From Vermamoeba vermiformis (taxonomy: Eukaryota > Tubulinea > Echinamoebida), in assembly GCA_045837725.1 (NCBI GenBank), contig JBEWZL010000011.1, positions 496,001-560,000 of the forward strand: a stretch of 64,000 bases of DNA, in the 5' to 3' direction. Every line of letters begins with the position of its first letter. Position 1 is the stretch's first letter. Under the pieces are notes generated by a model. The model searched no databases, was not told where the DNA came from, and worked only from the letters and a program-made list of their open reading frames with translations. Shown here piece by piece: positions 1-11,629 of this stretch. Made by a program: the position numbers and the translations under genes.

Positions 1-19
1 ATATATTACTCTTTCTTAC

Positions 20-122
20 CCCTGGCCGTGTTATTCGGAGCCAACCAAACGGGCTCAACCAGATCCGCGAGAGCGGTGCCAATGATAGCAGCGAACAACA
101 GCAAGATAGGTGAATATCGCAT
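20..122 (-). CDS. 5' exon of a small secreted or membrane protein (partial)
   Basis: The ATG at 122 opens an N-terminus of about 34 residues with a clear hydrophobic core (SPILLLFAAIIGTALA), fitting a signal peptide or single membrane anchor, followed by a sequon-like NNT. A GT donor reading GTAAGAAAG begins right after position 20, so the exon probably ends there and the gene runs off the left edge. If the donor is not used, the frame stops within four codons and gives a complete 38-residue peptide ending in GKKE; I cannot exclude this. An acceptor-like CTACAACAG lies three bases upstream of the ATG, so a 5'-UTR intron is possible. Family not recognised. Confidence 0.45.
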
Positions 123-375
123 CCCTGTTGTAGATGTATCTAACAAACGTTAAAAGGCTCGAAAAATTGGACAAAAGAAAAAAAAACGGTCGAGGATCCC
201 AAATTTAGCGATGATTCTGATTCAAAATAATAATCACGGTTAGCTCCTCAGGCAAATATGACTATCAATATTCGGTTAATGATAATATTATTACGCAAGA
301 TTTATTCAAAATCAAGATTTTGAACGTCTTACGCGCTATGTACATCTGGATGCATCCGGCGAACCGTCACGTTTG

Positions 376-1282
376 TTATTGTGCTTGTTGTTGAGTATTA
401 GTTTCAGCGCTCATTTCTTTTTCTTCATTTACGACAATTGCTCCTTGAAAATCACCTGTTTTAACGTCGAAAAATTGGATCGTCCTTGCTCGTCTGTTTT
501 TGTTCGCCAAATAAGTAATTGTTTCTAGCATGCCCATCGTGCCATTAGGCGCCGTATATCGAAATACTGCTACATCAGGGCTCTATAATAAATTATTTAT
601 TAGCCTTAAATTTTTACATGTACGACGATCGCCATCCGATCCATAAAAAGGATTAAAAGAATCTGCTAGTATTAATTTGCATGAAATGACGTGTTATAGT
701 GGCGATTAAATACATACCAACTCTTGGCCGTATATTTCAAAGTTTTGTAAGCCAGGATCCGATGTCTCGGCGAGTTTTACTCGTCCATCTGCGCACGGGA
801 CCCATTTTGCGTGATAAACTATTGTTTGACCATTTGGGTATGTGTATCTGCATGATAAATGAATAATAAGAATATGTAACTTCCTAAAAGTTTTTCACAC
901 GTAGATTGAGCTCTGAAAAAATAAGAAATAAAATTTTATAAAATAAAAATAATTCTAAATACGTGTTAAATACTACGTCTGTCGGTGAATTAAGTTTATA
1001 TGCCAATTAAACAATTTATGAGATTATTTTAATTTTTTGACTTGCAATAATAAGTCAATTTTCTTTTGGCGGTAGATCTGACCATAAATCACCGTTAATT
1101 ACTTACGTATCTTTCAATTTCCAACAACCGTCCTCTAAAGAAATACGAGCGACGCCAATGTAACTGCTGGATGGACCTTCTTTTTTAGATGTATCCAAAA
1201 ACTTCCAATCTCCGCACCATTTGCCGACCATATGTGGAAATAAATGGTATTGGTGACCTCCTACGACAACTTTTCGGTCCAT
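376..1282 (-). CDS. calycin/lipocalin-like hypothetical protein (3 exons)
   Basis: Three exons join cleanly: 1107-1282, 718-847 and 376-582, with GTAAGT and GTATGT donors and phases 2 then 0. They give about 170 residues with ATG at 1282 and TAA at 376-378. The protein starts MDRKVVVGGHQYHLFPHMVG, has an early GKWCGDWKFLD segment and then alternating short beta-like strands rich in aromatic residues, ending in a polar Q-rich tail. An early G-x-W in a small all-beta protein is reminiscent of calycin-fold or DUF3598-like proteins, but that assignment is inference. No signal peptide or membrane segment is seen. It is convergent with nothing close by; its neighbour at 1345 runs in the same direction. 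Confidence 0.55.
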
Positions 1283-1344
1283 TTATGGTATTAGTATTAT
1301 TGTGTGTGAATAACTGCCGCACAAAAATTCGATCGACTTTTTAT

Positions 1345-2115
1345 TCAAAAGATTCTGGCGCTAAGCGCCGCTAACATGTACAATATCCGCTTAAAATTCT
1401 CCCAATTGAATACTGTGCTTAATACCAACTTTAATACGGCCCATTGAAAGCCTCGATAGAATCCGCTAAAACCTTCATTGTTCTTGATCTGCTTGAAAAC
1501 TTGAATAGGGCTGCTGTATTTGAGCTCTGTGCCCGCTGAAATTGCTACTCGTTGTTGCATAAGCATAAGAGGATATACTAATGCAATGAACGGTACTTTC
1601 AAGAAAGAAAACTCGAATCCGCTGAATAATCCTCGGAAGCCATCGTTTTTGATTATTTCACTGAAAATATGTCGCAAGCCACTGTATCTCGGAGTATCTC
1701 CGATATCAGCTGCCATCTTGCAATAGGCCAGTTCTACGGGGTACGCCACAACTGACGATACAAAAGCTACTACGAACAGGCCTGCAAATGTCTTCAAGCT
1801 TTGTTTTAAATTATTTGTTTCTTTTTCAACGCTGTTTTGATATCGAGCCCATAATTTGTGCAAAGCAAAAGGAACGACGAACCAGATCACTGTTGAAGCA
1901 GCGATCGCGCCAGATCCACGCCAAAGCGATGTAAATCCTTGCTTTGCGATTATTTTCTTTAACGCATCGATAGGCCCTGAAAATAATATGGAGCCAACGG
2001 TGCCTTGATGTCGCGCGATTTCGCCTTGTGTCGTCAATAAGACATCTATCCGACGAATTGGAGCCATCGTCACGTTTGTAGCTAGAGTTTCTAGGAATGA
2101 ATTGATTGCTTCCAT
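1345..2115 (-). CDS. mitochondrial carrier family protein, ADP/ATP-carrier-like, divergent
   Basis: A single-exon frame of 256 residues, a little short for the 300-residue SLC25 family. It has the tripartite pattern: each third carries a Px-rich helix and a G-x-x-G-x-x-x-G-type turn. The LWRGSGAIAASTVIWFVVPF segment around residues 64-83 matches the ADP/ATP carrier helix-2 region (LWRGN...). The signature P-x-[DE]-x-x-[KR] is degraded: PIRRID in repeat 1, PVELAY in repeat 2 and PLMLMQ in repeat 3. The RRRMMM nucleotide-carrier hallmark is absent. It is expected in the mitochondrial inner membrane; substrate unknown. The lack of introns in an intron-rich region could reflect retroposition or simply a short gene. 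Confidence 0.75.
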   Translation of the reverse strand: MEAINSFLETLATNVTMAPIRRIDVLLTTQGEIARHQGTVGSILFSGPIDALKKIIAKQGFTSLWRGSGAIAASTVIWFVVPFALHKLWARYQNSVEKETNNLKQSLKTFAGLFVVAFVSSVVAYPVELAYCKMAADIGDTPRYSGLRHIFSEIIKNDGFRGLFSGFEFSFLKVPFIALVYPLMLMQQRVAISAGTELKYSSPIQVFKQIKNNEGFSGFYRGFQWAVLKLVLSTVFNWENFKRILYMLAALSARIF

Positions 2116-2369
2116 TTACTATAAAACAATCGGAATTATTAATAATTCTTTCTTCCTTTCCATCACAGTATTATTTTTAAATTTTCAATAATTTTTACAA
2201 TGACAATTACGCTTGCCATCAGGCCTGAAGCATTAACTTAGATGATATATATTCGTAGAAAAATTGTGTAATTTTTCAAATTAATGGGACGGCGAGAACA
2301 TGAAGATCCCATTCTGGTATTAGCTGTTTTACCTTAGTTTCTGTACAATAAAGAATGCGAAATATAATA

Positions 2370-2600
2370 CTAATATACAAATAATACAATAATGTTGTGA
2401 GAGTCTCCTCTTTTGGTGGATCGGTCTCGTAACAAAGTTTTTTGGTCTGGCTCCATTGAATTCACAAGGTTTGGATCGTATTGCAAAACCTCCGCCACAT
2501 CTTTAAACAACTTACCATGGATTTATCTCGGCCGTAAGCCACAAGCGGCAAATCCCTCGAGAAGAGAGGCGATATTTTAATGTCAAATCGATACCGATCC
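2370..2600 (-). pseudogene. coding-like segment in the 2116-2641 intergenic stretch, unresolved
   Basis: Between the carrier and the esterase the minus strand carries two adjacent coding-like stretches in different frames. One reads RYRFDIKISPLFSRDLPLV and so on, up to about 2512. The next reads KLFKDVAEVLQYDPNLVNSM and ends at a TAG at 2370-2372. A GTAAGT lies at the junction but no matching acceptor restores one frame, so this is either a decayed gene or a small gene whose splicing I have wrong. No family recognised. The rest of the 2116-2641 stretch is AT-rich and shows nothing else. Confidence 0.25.
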
Positions 2601-2641
2601 TGGCTAAATGCAAACGCCAAAAATTGTTTTGCGATCCTAAT

Positions 2642-4569
2642 ATGTCAACCACAAACAACATGCGCTCCTTAATTTTTATCGCTTTTTCGTTGGTTGGTAT
2701 AGTATTAGGGGTCTCTGCTTTGCCCTTAGTGTCAGACTCCCTTGGATCGAACATGGTTTTGCAATCCAGCCCGAATGCCGCTAAAATTTGGGGTTGGACC
2801 AACAAATTAAACGAAGAAGTGCGCATTAAATTTGATAGCCAAATATATAGTACCGTATCAGACTTGGACGAGTTCGGAAACTTCTTGTGGAGCGTAGATC
2901 TGGCGCCAACAGAGGTAAATATTTAATCAAATTAATATTAGCTTTCGTGTAATTATCTTGAGTCAGTCAAGATAATTAATCAATAATTAATAATAATTTC
3001 TCCGTTTAAAAAAGGCGTCATATCAATCTTACAGAATTGACGTTTCTTCTGCATCTGGCAGCAATGTTACGCTTCATAATATTCTCTTTGGTGACGTTTA
3101 TGTCTGCAGTGGGCAATCAAATATGCAGATGACTGTTAGCTCCACTTTTAATGGTAATCAATAATCGCGCGCCACATCTGTCTGACATTTCCAATTTAGC
3201 AACCCTCTCCATCGCCGAAGCCAACCAATACCCTTATATTCGTTTATTTACGGTTGGTCAGAACACGATCTCCACTACCCCGCTTCCTAACTTTGCAACG
3301 ATTGAACAAAAGTGGCAAGTAGCATCCAATTTGTCCGTTGGCGGCAAACCCTGGACTTATTTCTCATCCTTGTGCTGGAACTATGGTAAACAAATTCATG
3401 ATAAGTACAGAGTGCCCATCGGTTTGGTTTCAAGTAACTGGGGAGGGTAAGTTTTCTTTGATCGTACGATGCATCCAACTAACTTTTTACTAAATGAAGC
3501 ACTTACGTCCAAGCTTGGAGCTCTCCTCACGTATTGCAATCATGCAACATCAATACAAGTCACGTGGCTCAAAACAACGAAGTTGACGTCCATAAGTTTT
3601 CCAAACAAGGAAACCGCGGTCCCAACCCGAACCAACCCTCCGTGCTCTACAACGCAATGATAGTTCCGCTCTTAAAGATGCAAATTAAGGGTGTTTTGTG
3701 GTACCAAGCCGAATCTAACGTCTATCCTGGTGGAGAGAAGCTGTATGCTTGCGTCTTCCCTGCCATGATTGCCGACTGGCGAGCTCGTTGGAACATGGCT
3801 GTCAATCACTTCTTTCCTTTCTTTTTCGTTCAGCTTGCCGCCTATACTCAAGGCCTGAAGGATTTTACTTCGTTGCCCTCGATGAGGCTCAAGCAAGAGG
3901 TCGCTCTTGGTATTGTTAACGCTAGTATGGCTACAGCTGTAGATTTGGTAAGCAAGTTATCAATTCTATTTACAGCAGTGGAACTAACCATATTAGGGTG
4001 ATTTAAGTTCAGACGCTGGCAACATTCATCCTCGTGACAAGCAAACCATTGCCGCTCGTATAGTTGCAAGTAGGTGTCAAGTGAGGTCTAACCCTAACAC
4101 GCTTTCTGACACTTTCACAGTCGCTGATACAATAATCTACGCCTCTTCTTCCGCCACTTGGTACATGGGCCCAATTCCTTCATCCATTCAAGTGACTCCC
4201 TCTGACACTCCTGAACTCGAGGTTTTGGTCACTTTTGACACGCAAAATGACAGCTTGGTCTTCACCACTGCCTCCTGTCCGCCTTCCATTGACAGCCAGA
4301 ATTGCAACGGATTCGACCTCGTCACCTCAAATGGTCAAGCAGTTCAGCCGTACAGAGTTATTCCCGGCACTCAAGGTGTCACTCTTTGGTTCTTGTTACA
4401 AGACGGTCAAGTTGGAGTCACTCTCAGGTACCATAGGCGGGAGTTAAATATCCCGATGCGATATAATAACTATTCTTTCAGATACGGCTTTGCTAACTGG
4501 CCTTTGATCACAATATACAACACTCATGGCATTCCTGCTCGTCCTTTTGTGCTTCCTCTCTACAATTAA
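2642..4569 (+). CDS. sialate O-acetylesterase (SIAE-like), secreted or lysosomal
   Basis: Seven exons (2642-2914, 3015-3153, 3200-3446, 3500-3947, 3997-4069, 4121-4427, 4482-4569) splice into about 515 residues, close to the human enzyme's 523. Diagnostic blocks in order: LPLVSDSLGSNMVLQ after the signal peptide, GDVYVCSGQSNMQM with the nucleophilic Ser, GLVSSNWGGTYVQAWSS, KGVLWYQAESNV and, near the C-terminus, GNIHPRDKQTIA, where Asp and His match the catalytic dyad region. It removes O-acetyl esters from sialic acids in the family; the substrate in an amoeba is unknown. The start is ATG 2642, with ATG 2660 (MRSLIFIAF) equally compatible with the signal peptide. The 3' end almost meets the unresolved minus-strand segment at 4599. 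Confidence 0.93.
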
Positions 4570-4598
4570 TGTGGCAATAATGCCAGTAAATACTTACC

Positions 4599-5120
4599 CT
4601 AATACACGTTGTCGCGGTAATGATAACGAAAGCCTGAATTGTTCTTGTAGGCAAGAAAATGCTCGGATCTGGCTCCGTTGCGGAAGCAGCTGTTCGTATA
4701 ATCATCGGAGTCAACTTTAGTTTTGTTTTGACTCAAAGAAGACAAGACAACGGAGATGGTGTCAGCGTCGCACTGGAGGTAGTCGACCCAAGTGAAGGAC
4801 AAGGAGGAAGATGCAGTTGAGTTAGAACTGACGTTAATAGCGTTCTCTGTTATCTTAGAGTCGTCGCTGTTCTCAGAATTGAATCTGGTGACTAAAGCAC
4901 AGGTTGATCAAATTGGACTTCGGTGAGGGATACGTTTTCAACAGGCCTGTTGATGCGGATAACAAGGCCGAAGATCTTATCAGCGGTTTTGCAAGTGTCG
5001 ATCTTGGAGTCGTTCGAAGAAGGAGTAGTGTCAATGTTACACAAAATTTTAGTTTTATTATACAAGCTTTTAAATTTATCTACAAGAAAAGGGTATCTAT
5101 ATATTATACTTATGGCTCTT
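4599..5120 (-). other. coding-like region downstream of the BRCT exon, frame unresolved
   Basis: Two long open stretches follow each other on the minus strand. One (about 4892-5110) includes KIDTCKTADKIFGLVIRINR and ends at TAG 4892-4894. The other (4599 to about 4902) includes SLSFTWVDYLQCDADTISVV and ends at TAG near 4602. Both contain an N-S/D-DSKI block, hinting at a duplicated Ser/Asn/Asp-rich domain. A GT at about 4942 with an acceptor near 4880 would join them in frame, but weaker AGs lie inside, so I am not sure. They could be the tail of the BRCT gene, a separate small gene, or decayed sequence. The plus strand is also partly open here but reads less like protein. Confidence 0.35.
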
Positions 5121-5136
5121 ATTCTATTCTTTTTAC

Positions 5137-8100
5137 AGCTCCGATTCCCTCGCCGTTGTTCTTAATCGCAGGCGCGGATTTGGAATCCAACAGGAACGTA
5201 ACTTCAGCTACCTTCTTGTTGCCCTTAATTGACTCATGTACAAACTGTTCTGAGACGATGAAGATTGGCCTTTTAATTGCCGCTAAGATCTGCGGTCCTT
5301 TTTCCTCGTACTCATCTTTTGTCGCCAAGTAATGCGTTGTCTAATGATTTAATGTTAGTTCTATAATATTATATTATTATCGTATGTATGAGTACTTACA
5401 TGTTTTGTAGTATATTGCAACACAACACCGCCGTTCTCGACAATTTTTTCGATCAGATCTGGCCGATCGACTGACTTGCCGAGACGGAAGGTTAAACCAT
5501 CAAAACAACCACCTGATGTCGGCTTCTGTATTGAAGTATGCTAAATAATTGGTTAGTATGAATTACAAGCCAAGAATATGCCAGTACGTACTCGCTGACG
5601 ATTAACAGATCCTGCTTTTCTTCCTCGCTTCTTTTTAGGGGGCCGTCCTACTCTACCAGGCTAATAATAACATATGTTAGTAAATAATAATAACTATTAA
5701 GAAGTAACAAAAAAGAAGAGGATTAGCGATCCACCTCCGGTTCGATTTTTAAATAAATTATGACTTACCTTCTTATCATCGTCAGTACCAACCTCTTCAT
5801 AATCCTCTTCGTCTTTCTTTCGTCTCTTCTTGCGTTTACCTCCGCTATCTTCATCGTCCTCTTCTTCGTCCTCGCGCTTCCGTTTCTTCGTTGCGCCAGG
5901 CGTAGTACTACTTGCTGCTGCAGTCGCAGACTTATTCTTCGATTTTGATTCGCGCGACGAGTCATCTTCTATTTCGGATGAATGCGAAGAGTCCCAGTCT
6001 AATAGCTTCTTTTCGATCTGTTGAAAACAAAAAGTCGTTAGATACTATTCGGACCGATTATTGAGCCAAATCAGTATTAAATATCGTAATGTTAGGCTAG
6101 GTTATTGTTATTCTGAAGTAATAAGAGGTTCAATTTGAGCTGTTACGCGATGGAAATTTCATTCAAAAATTTTATCAAATTTATTTTTTGTAACGATGTA
6201 TTAGCTACTTACCTCAACATCAGAATGCGACAGATTCAAGCCAACAGTGCGTTCTAATTCTCTTCTAAAGTCAAAGACGAGTTCTACGTCTTCTTTCGAG
6301 ATCTCTTTATGCAACTTCGCATCTCGTAACGTAGATTCGATTAAGTAGTTCAAGTTCTGTACAACGAATGGTATATATATCTAAAATAATACATTAATAT
6401 AACGAAGGCAATATTTTTTGAGCAGAGGCGCTTACTCTTTCTTCGGTAGTAAATTTCTTCAAAAATAGTCCTCGATGTTTTGCCACATCCACGACTTGGT
6501 TCAAAAATTTGTTCTTTTCGTCGTTCTTATTCGCTCTGCAGTGCAGATTTCCAACAGTCTTAAATAGAACGATAATAGTGTCCCGATCTGCGTTGGAAAA
6601 TTGATCGGTAAACTGTTGTGGTGCTCTCGACAAAAACTTCAATATTAAATTGGTGCCATTTGTTATTATATCGTGCTTATAGTTCTGATCGTCGGATAAT
6701 ATTTCTAACAGCTTCACTGCTTCGAGTTTAACTTCTTCGTTGCCCTTCAATTTGTTATTCAGGCAATCTACAAAGCAAAAAATTAGAATATAATTTCTAA
6801 TAATATTATACTTTGATAGTAATAATATCCGTATTGAAAATAATACTATTACAGCAGATCTGCAAAATAAATTTGCGCGCAAAACTTACCTGAAGTTAAG
6901 TCTATTGTAGAGCCTATTAATTGTTGAAATTTGCTGTTGGCGCTAGACGCAGCCATTGTATTCAAGAACGGTGGCCGTTCTTCTTCGCAAAATCGATAAA
7001 TTAATTTCATACAGCTGTTGATGACCGAGGTGCCAAATTTATAATCCTAATAAACCATATTAATACAATTCCGATATATATTATAGCGGTATTATACGTA
7101 CCTTTAGCACGTCGTTGAGTGTATCAAGAAAAGTACCGTCTTCCCAACGATTTTTATCCAAAATTTTCTCGACGAACTCTTCAGCCATGCATAGCGTATC
7201 CATGCAATCGAAAATAGACATTAAGCACTTAGTGACCTATATTAAGAAATAATTATTAATAAAATGAGACCTAAATTATTCTCTGACCCGTCACAAAGTC
7301 ATCGGAAAAATATTCAAAAATATGTAAATTTCAATAATCGCTCCGATGTGCTTCAATAATGATATATTAATACGTACCAATGCACTATAAGCCTCGCCTT
7401 TGATGCTGAATGTACTGCGATGTTTTGTGACCAATCTCGCGGCATCAAAAGTTGCGGTGATAAATGTTTCTAACTTTGGGTGATCAATTAACGCGTCCAA
7501 AAATGGCTGACGCTTGCTGTCAAACTCTAAATCGATCACATAGTCCACCATTAAGTAGCACGTGCCTATAATATTTACACAACTCTCTCCAGTTCGAAGA
7601 TCTGAAATTGAAAATTAAAAATAAATTCAATAATCCGAAATAAGCAAGGGAAATTAATTTAATACGATTTATATGAGTTGAATCAACCAAGGATTTCGGT
7701 AAAGAAATGAAATTTTGCAGATTTGAAAAGAAAGATCTTGGAAAAGTAATAGAATAATTTGAATGTTAGGAATAAAATGATCACCTGTAGTATTCGACAT
7801 GGTTTGAAGAGACACGACCTAAATTAAATAATTGGTTATTAAAGGCAGTATCTAAGGTACTTTGCGCAGATGGCGCCAAAATGAATTCAATTTTCCGTTA
7901 TTGATTAAAATTAAGAAGGCTATATAATTTAGACTCGAAAAGTAGAAATATTAATTTAAATAATTATTTACAAGCCTGTAGAAATAATTATTCTACTTAC
8001 CAGCATAAACACGCAGACATCCAGAATTAGATCGACTTTTCTATTGATTTGTTTTTCTAAATCACCGTGACATTTTTTGCTGAGTCTAATAAGATGGAAT

Positions 8101-8520
8101 AACAACTTTATGCCATGCAGAAGGTAATCGTTGACCCAAAATTTTGGATCTTCTTTGATCAAGCACGTAATTAGGTGACCCGGGATATTTCTGCATAATC
8201 GAACCAGATCTACTATTTTCTTTGCTTCGGATGTTTTTTCGTCGGTAACTTCTAATAATATATTTCCTATAATTCAATCGATGCATTAGTAACGCGAAAA
8301 GTTGAACGCCTTTCGGAGATGGAGCAAAAAAAATTCTGGAAATTTGCATAGGCTTACCATCTCGTATAACCATGGCTTTCTTTAATTCTCTAGGTGACAT
8401 TTTCCATAATAATTCGACTAAAGTAAAATAATCTTTCAGATCGTCTTCTTTTACAGGGCTCATGGGCCTCGGAGGACCGGATGTCGGTTTGGGACCGCTA
8501 TTTCGTAATGGCGTCGTCAT
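5137..8520 (-). CDS. nuclear protein with N-terminal helical repeats and a C-terminal BRCT domain
   Basis: ATG at 8518-8520 begins MTTPLRNSGPKPTSGPPRP. About ten exons follow; the first intron (GTAAGC near 8359, acceptor ATTATAG near 8270) joins VIRDG to NILLEVTDEKTSEAKK. The first 500 or so residues are leucine-rich alpha-helical, armadillo/HEAT-like (for example KLLEILSDDQNYKHDIITNG). A Ser/Asp/Glu and Lys/Arg-rich nuclear-localisation stretch follows (5760-6020; KKRKREDEEEDD), then GRPPKKKRGRK, then a BRCT domain (GGCFDGLTFRLGKSVDRPDL to YLATKDEYEEKG and IFIVSEQFVHESI). BRCT folds bind phosphopeptides in DNA repair and checkpoint proteins. I do not recognise the full architecture. The 3' end is uncertain: the last exon I trust stops at a GTAAAA donor at 5137. 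Confidence 0.7.
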
Positions 8521-8595
8521 TTATACACGCATTATTACAGTTGTTGTGCTTGGGGTCATTTCTGAGCAAAAATAAATAATTTTCGGCTTTCTCCT

Positions 8596-8780
8596 TCATT
8601 TTAACTTCCTCCGCAGAAATCCTTCGTAAAATCCATTAGATGGCACCGTCCAAACAAATTTACAACTTCTTTCATACTGCAGGTTAAGAAGAAGCTTGTT
8701 AACAATGTCTTGCTTTGTTCGTAACAAATCGTCCGCACGCAGACTCTGGATTTGTAGAGCAGAGTTCGTCAACTGTTTTT
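8596..8780 (-). CDS. last exon of a small hypothetical protein hidden in an intergenic gap
   Basis: In the 8521-8945 gap the minus strand holds a 60-codon frame ending at TGA 8596-8598 that reads convincingly as protein: QLTNSALQIQSLRADDLLRT followed by KQDIVNKLLLNLQYERSC and a basic end FLRRKLK. A possible acceptor (GGGTAG) sits just upstream at 8781-8783, so this would be a terminal exon. I could not find exon 1; an ATG about 30 bases upstream (MAIFSLGR) is in another frame. The helical Leu-rich part and Lys/Arg tail suggest a small nuclear or mitochondrial protein, but the function is unknown. The remainder of the gap shows nothing. Confidence 0.4.
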
Positions 8781-8945
8781 CTACCCAATGAAAAAATAGC
8801 CATTAATTTGCGTTTGCAAGGTAGTGCTTAAAATTGTAAAATTGTGTTATTTTGTTGCCGTGCGACGGAAAATTCTGGCGCCGAATTGTAATTACATTTT
8901 ATTTGCTTTACAATACGAGCACTACTGTACAAAAATACATTAATC

Positions 8946-11478
8946 ATGAATAAGACAGAGGTACGTACCTGTGACAAATTATACGTTCGTCCTCAGGCTG
9001 CCAAGCTTTTGGATTCGTTCTATTTTTTTGTTTACACTAACTAATTCCCTTGTTTCATTAGAATATACCAGAATTAAATATAAGCAATATTTTGCCCGAA
9101 ATATTTGAAGTCATCGTGGAAAATTTATTGGATTATGAAGATCCCGCGCTTGTTTCGGCATCCAACAAACATTTTCAGCTTCAAAAAACTCTTTTTCCCT
9201 GGTGTTTAGGTAAATATGGTAGTTATTTTTAATAGATTACTAATCAAATCGGCAGAACTTCAACCCAGCGTCGGCATGACTCAAGACAAACACAATCCAC
9301 CAGATTTGTTCGGCGCGGATCAAGAATCCCTTGAATTAGACCCGCCTAATACTAAATTAGGCTTTAAAAGATCATTAATAGGCTACCACAACGTGCTCCA
9401 GCTGCGTCTAGTCTCAACAATGCTCAAACAAAAAGTAGATCAGATTCCTTTCGTTACTGTGCGCGGTCAGATCGACAAACTTTTCACTGAAAATTTATCT
9501 GAGCTACCTAATTTACATGATATTTGTATCACATTGCGAGGACAAGCCTATATTGCAGAATTGAAGAGTAAATGGCCAAGGATCTTGTCAGACTACGTGG
9601 ATCGGTTCTCAAAAAAGGAAGAAGAGAAGCAAAAAATACTGAATATGATGAACAGCTTGCATAAGTCAATAACATATACTTCACATAGCAGACAAGAGGA
9701 CTATAATGGCGAAGTTTATGGCAAAACAACGTATGCCCGATTCGAATTTGATTTGGGCACTGAACAAGGTACTATTAACGCTATATATTAGATTAAAATT
9801 AATATAAATACAGCGGTGGAGATTAGCATTAGGATATCACACTGTTGGGATGTTAGGCACTATAATTGGTACACGGAAGTTAGCGTCACCGCTACGAACA
9901 AGAATTTTACTCCGTTAGTGCAAAAAAGCGGCAAAAATAGCACTGAAGGAAGGATGATCTGTCATTTACTCGAATTCGAGAAAGATGAAGGAGATATTAC
10001 TAGGACGGAGTGGAATCCAGTTTTGACAACTTTGTAAGTTAATTATTTAAAGCTGTAATATAATAATGTATATCAATCTCGCACGTACTAACAAAATATT
10101 GTTAAGAGTATGCAACAAGCTTGGTCTGAACGAAAATGAATGGCGAACTTCTGGATCACATCTACTTATCGAGTTCTTTTTGCTCGCTGCAGGTACTGCT
10201 TTTAAATACTTATACTAATATATATACTGAATATCGACGTTAATAAGGCGAGTCCAAGTTTACTCACTTTGTACCAATTGTGATGGGCTTGGATAAAACT
10301 GCGTTTGAACGCAACAAAAATCTAATAATAGTCGATGCGGATAATAATAAGAAGAATAAGAATATAAAAGATACTGATTCAGAAAAACTAGCTGCACGTC
10401 AGGTACGTTATTAGTTTGTTTAATGAACATTAAGCCGTTGACGGTTAAAAACCATTCATTTCCCCTAGACTAAACGCTAATATTCGATATCTAACGTATT
10501 TAAGAAGCCCAATTAACAATTTAATGCAGAAGGTAGCCGAGCTAGTAAAAGAATTCCAAGCCCAATTTTTAAGCAAAAATTTCGTCGGTTTAAGAAGCCA
10601 AGAACGATATTTAATGAATATAAGGAATCAATTAGGTATTCATATAGCTTTAATTCTTCGAAAACGAATAATAATTATTTTATTTTAAAGATGCGTCAGA
10701 TGCGCTACTGAAGATTAAGAAAAATGCAGAAAAGCTTGAAATTTCGAAGTACATCGATTCGATCTCGTATATACGCGATATTTCAGTGGACTCAGGAGAG
10801 TACGGACGATTGGATTCGTTTTATATCAAAGCGACTATCAAAACTGAAGAAGGCGGAGAATTCGTTATTTGGGCCTTAGAAAAAGTAGGAATGGGCTACC
10901 ATACTCCCTCCGAATATGTCGCCTTTTATATCATGCCGTTGAATCGCATCAGCGCTCAGGAACTGAAAATTGAAATTGGCGAGCAAAAGACCGTTTATTA
11001 TCATTTCAACGAGGCCCATATTATAACGGATCAGCCACTTTGCGAAAATATATTGAAGGCAATGTTATATACATTCTTTATTTGCGATTTGCGCTTAACT
11101 CGTAATGTTTAGCATTGGAAGATCCGCGGATTTAGAAAGAAAAAAGGAGAAAGCGAGTCCGATTCAGCATTAGAGGACTCTATGGATATTAAATATTCAG
11201 GAGAAATAACAGATGAGGACGAAGAAGAAGATGAACGATCATTTTTGACGATTTTCAACGAAGTAATGCACATCCGACGCGTACTGCGGAATAGACAACC
11301 AAACGAAGACGAAGATGACGATGAATATTCCTATGAGTCTGGAAAGGCCTATGATATTATTAGAGACGACTGGGATATCAGCGACTACGCGAAATTTTCT
11401 ACATTTGGAAACAAAAAGCCAAAAGCCTATTCTGATTCCGATGACTATGATTCAATGATGTGGAGCGGCTCTTCGTAG
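8946..11478 (+). CDS. large F-box-like protein with acidic C-terminus
   Basis: Starts MNKTE at 8946, splices (GTACGT ... TTTCATTAG) to an F-box-like block LPEIFEVIVENLLDYEDPAL with the usual conserved Ser-K downstream (SASNKHFQLQKTLFPWC). About ten exons follow in one consistent frame, including SLIGYHNVLQLRLVSTMLKQ, a coiled KFSKKEEEKQKI region, a beta-rich ISIRISHCWDVRHYNWYTEV segment and a C-terminal acidic tail (DEDEEEDERSF, NEDEDDDEYSYESG) ending SGSS. To reach the tail the last intron must run from GTTATA near 11064 to the acceptor GGATTTAG near 11137. F-box proteins normally recruit substrates to SCF ubiquitin ligases; the substrate-binding part here is not a recognised repeat. About 650 residues. 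Confidence 0.65.
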
Positions 11479-11629
11479 TTTATATTATAAAATTAGGCCA
11501 GTTTCTTTCTCAACGCCTGCAGGTTAGATAGGAGAGTTCTCTGATCGAGTTAAAGGCGTAGCTTAAAATAATACAATAGTATTAGTAGGGCCTTTGTTTG
11601 GATATAAATGCATTTATTTACATACAATA

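Noticed and set aside
2624-2641. Extension of the esterase to an upstream TTG
   Set aside because: Non-ATG start; in-frame ATG 2642 or 2660 gives a proper signal peptide.
4904-5332. Plus-strand frame of 142 codons
   Set aside because: Covers the BRCT exon on the other strand, which has family motifs and splice sites.
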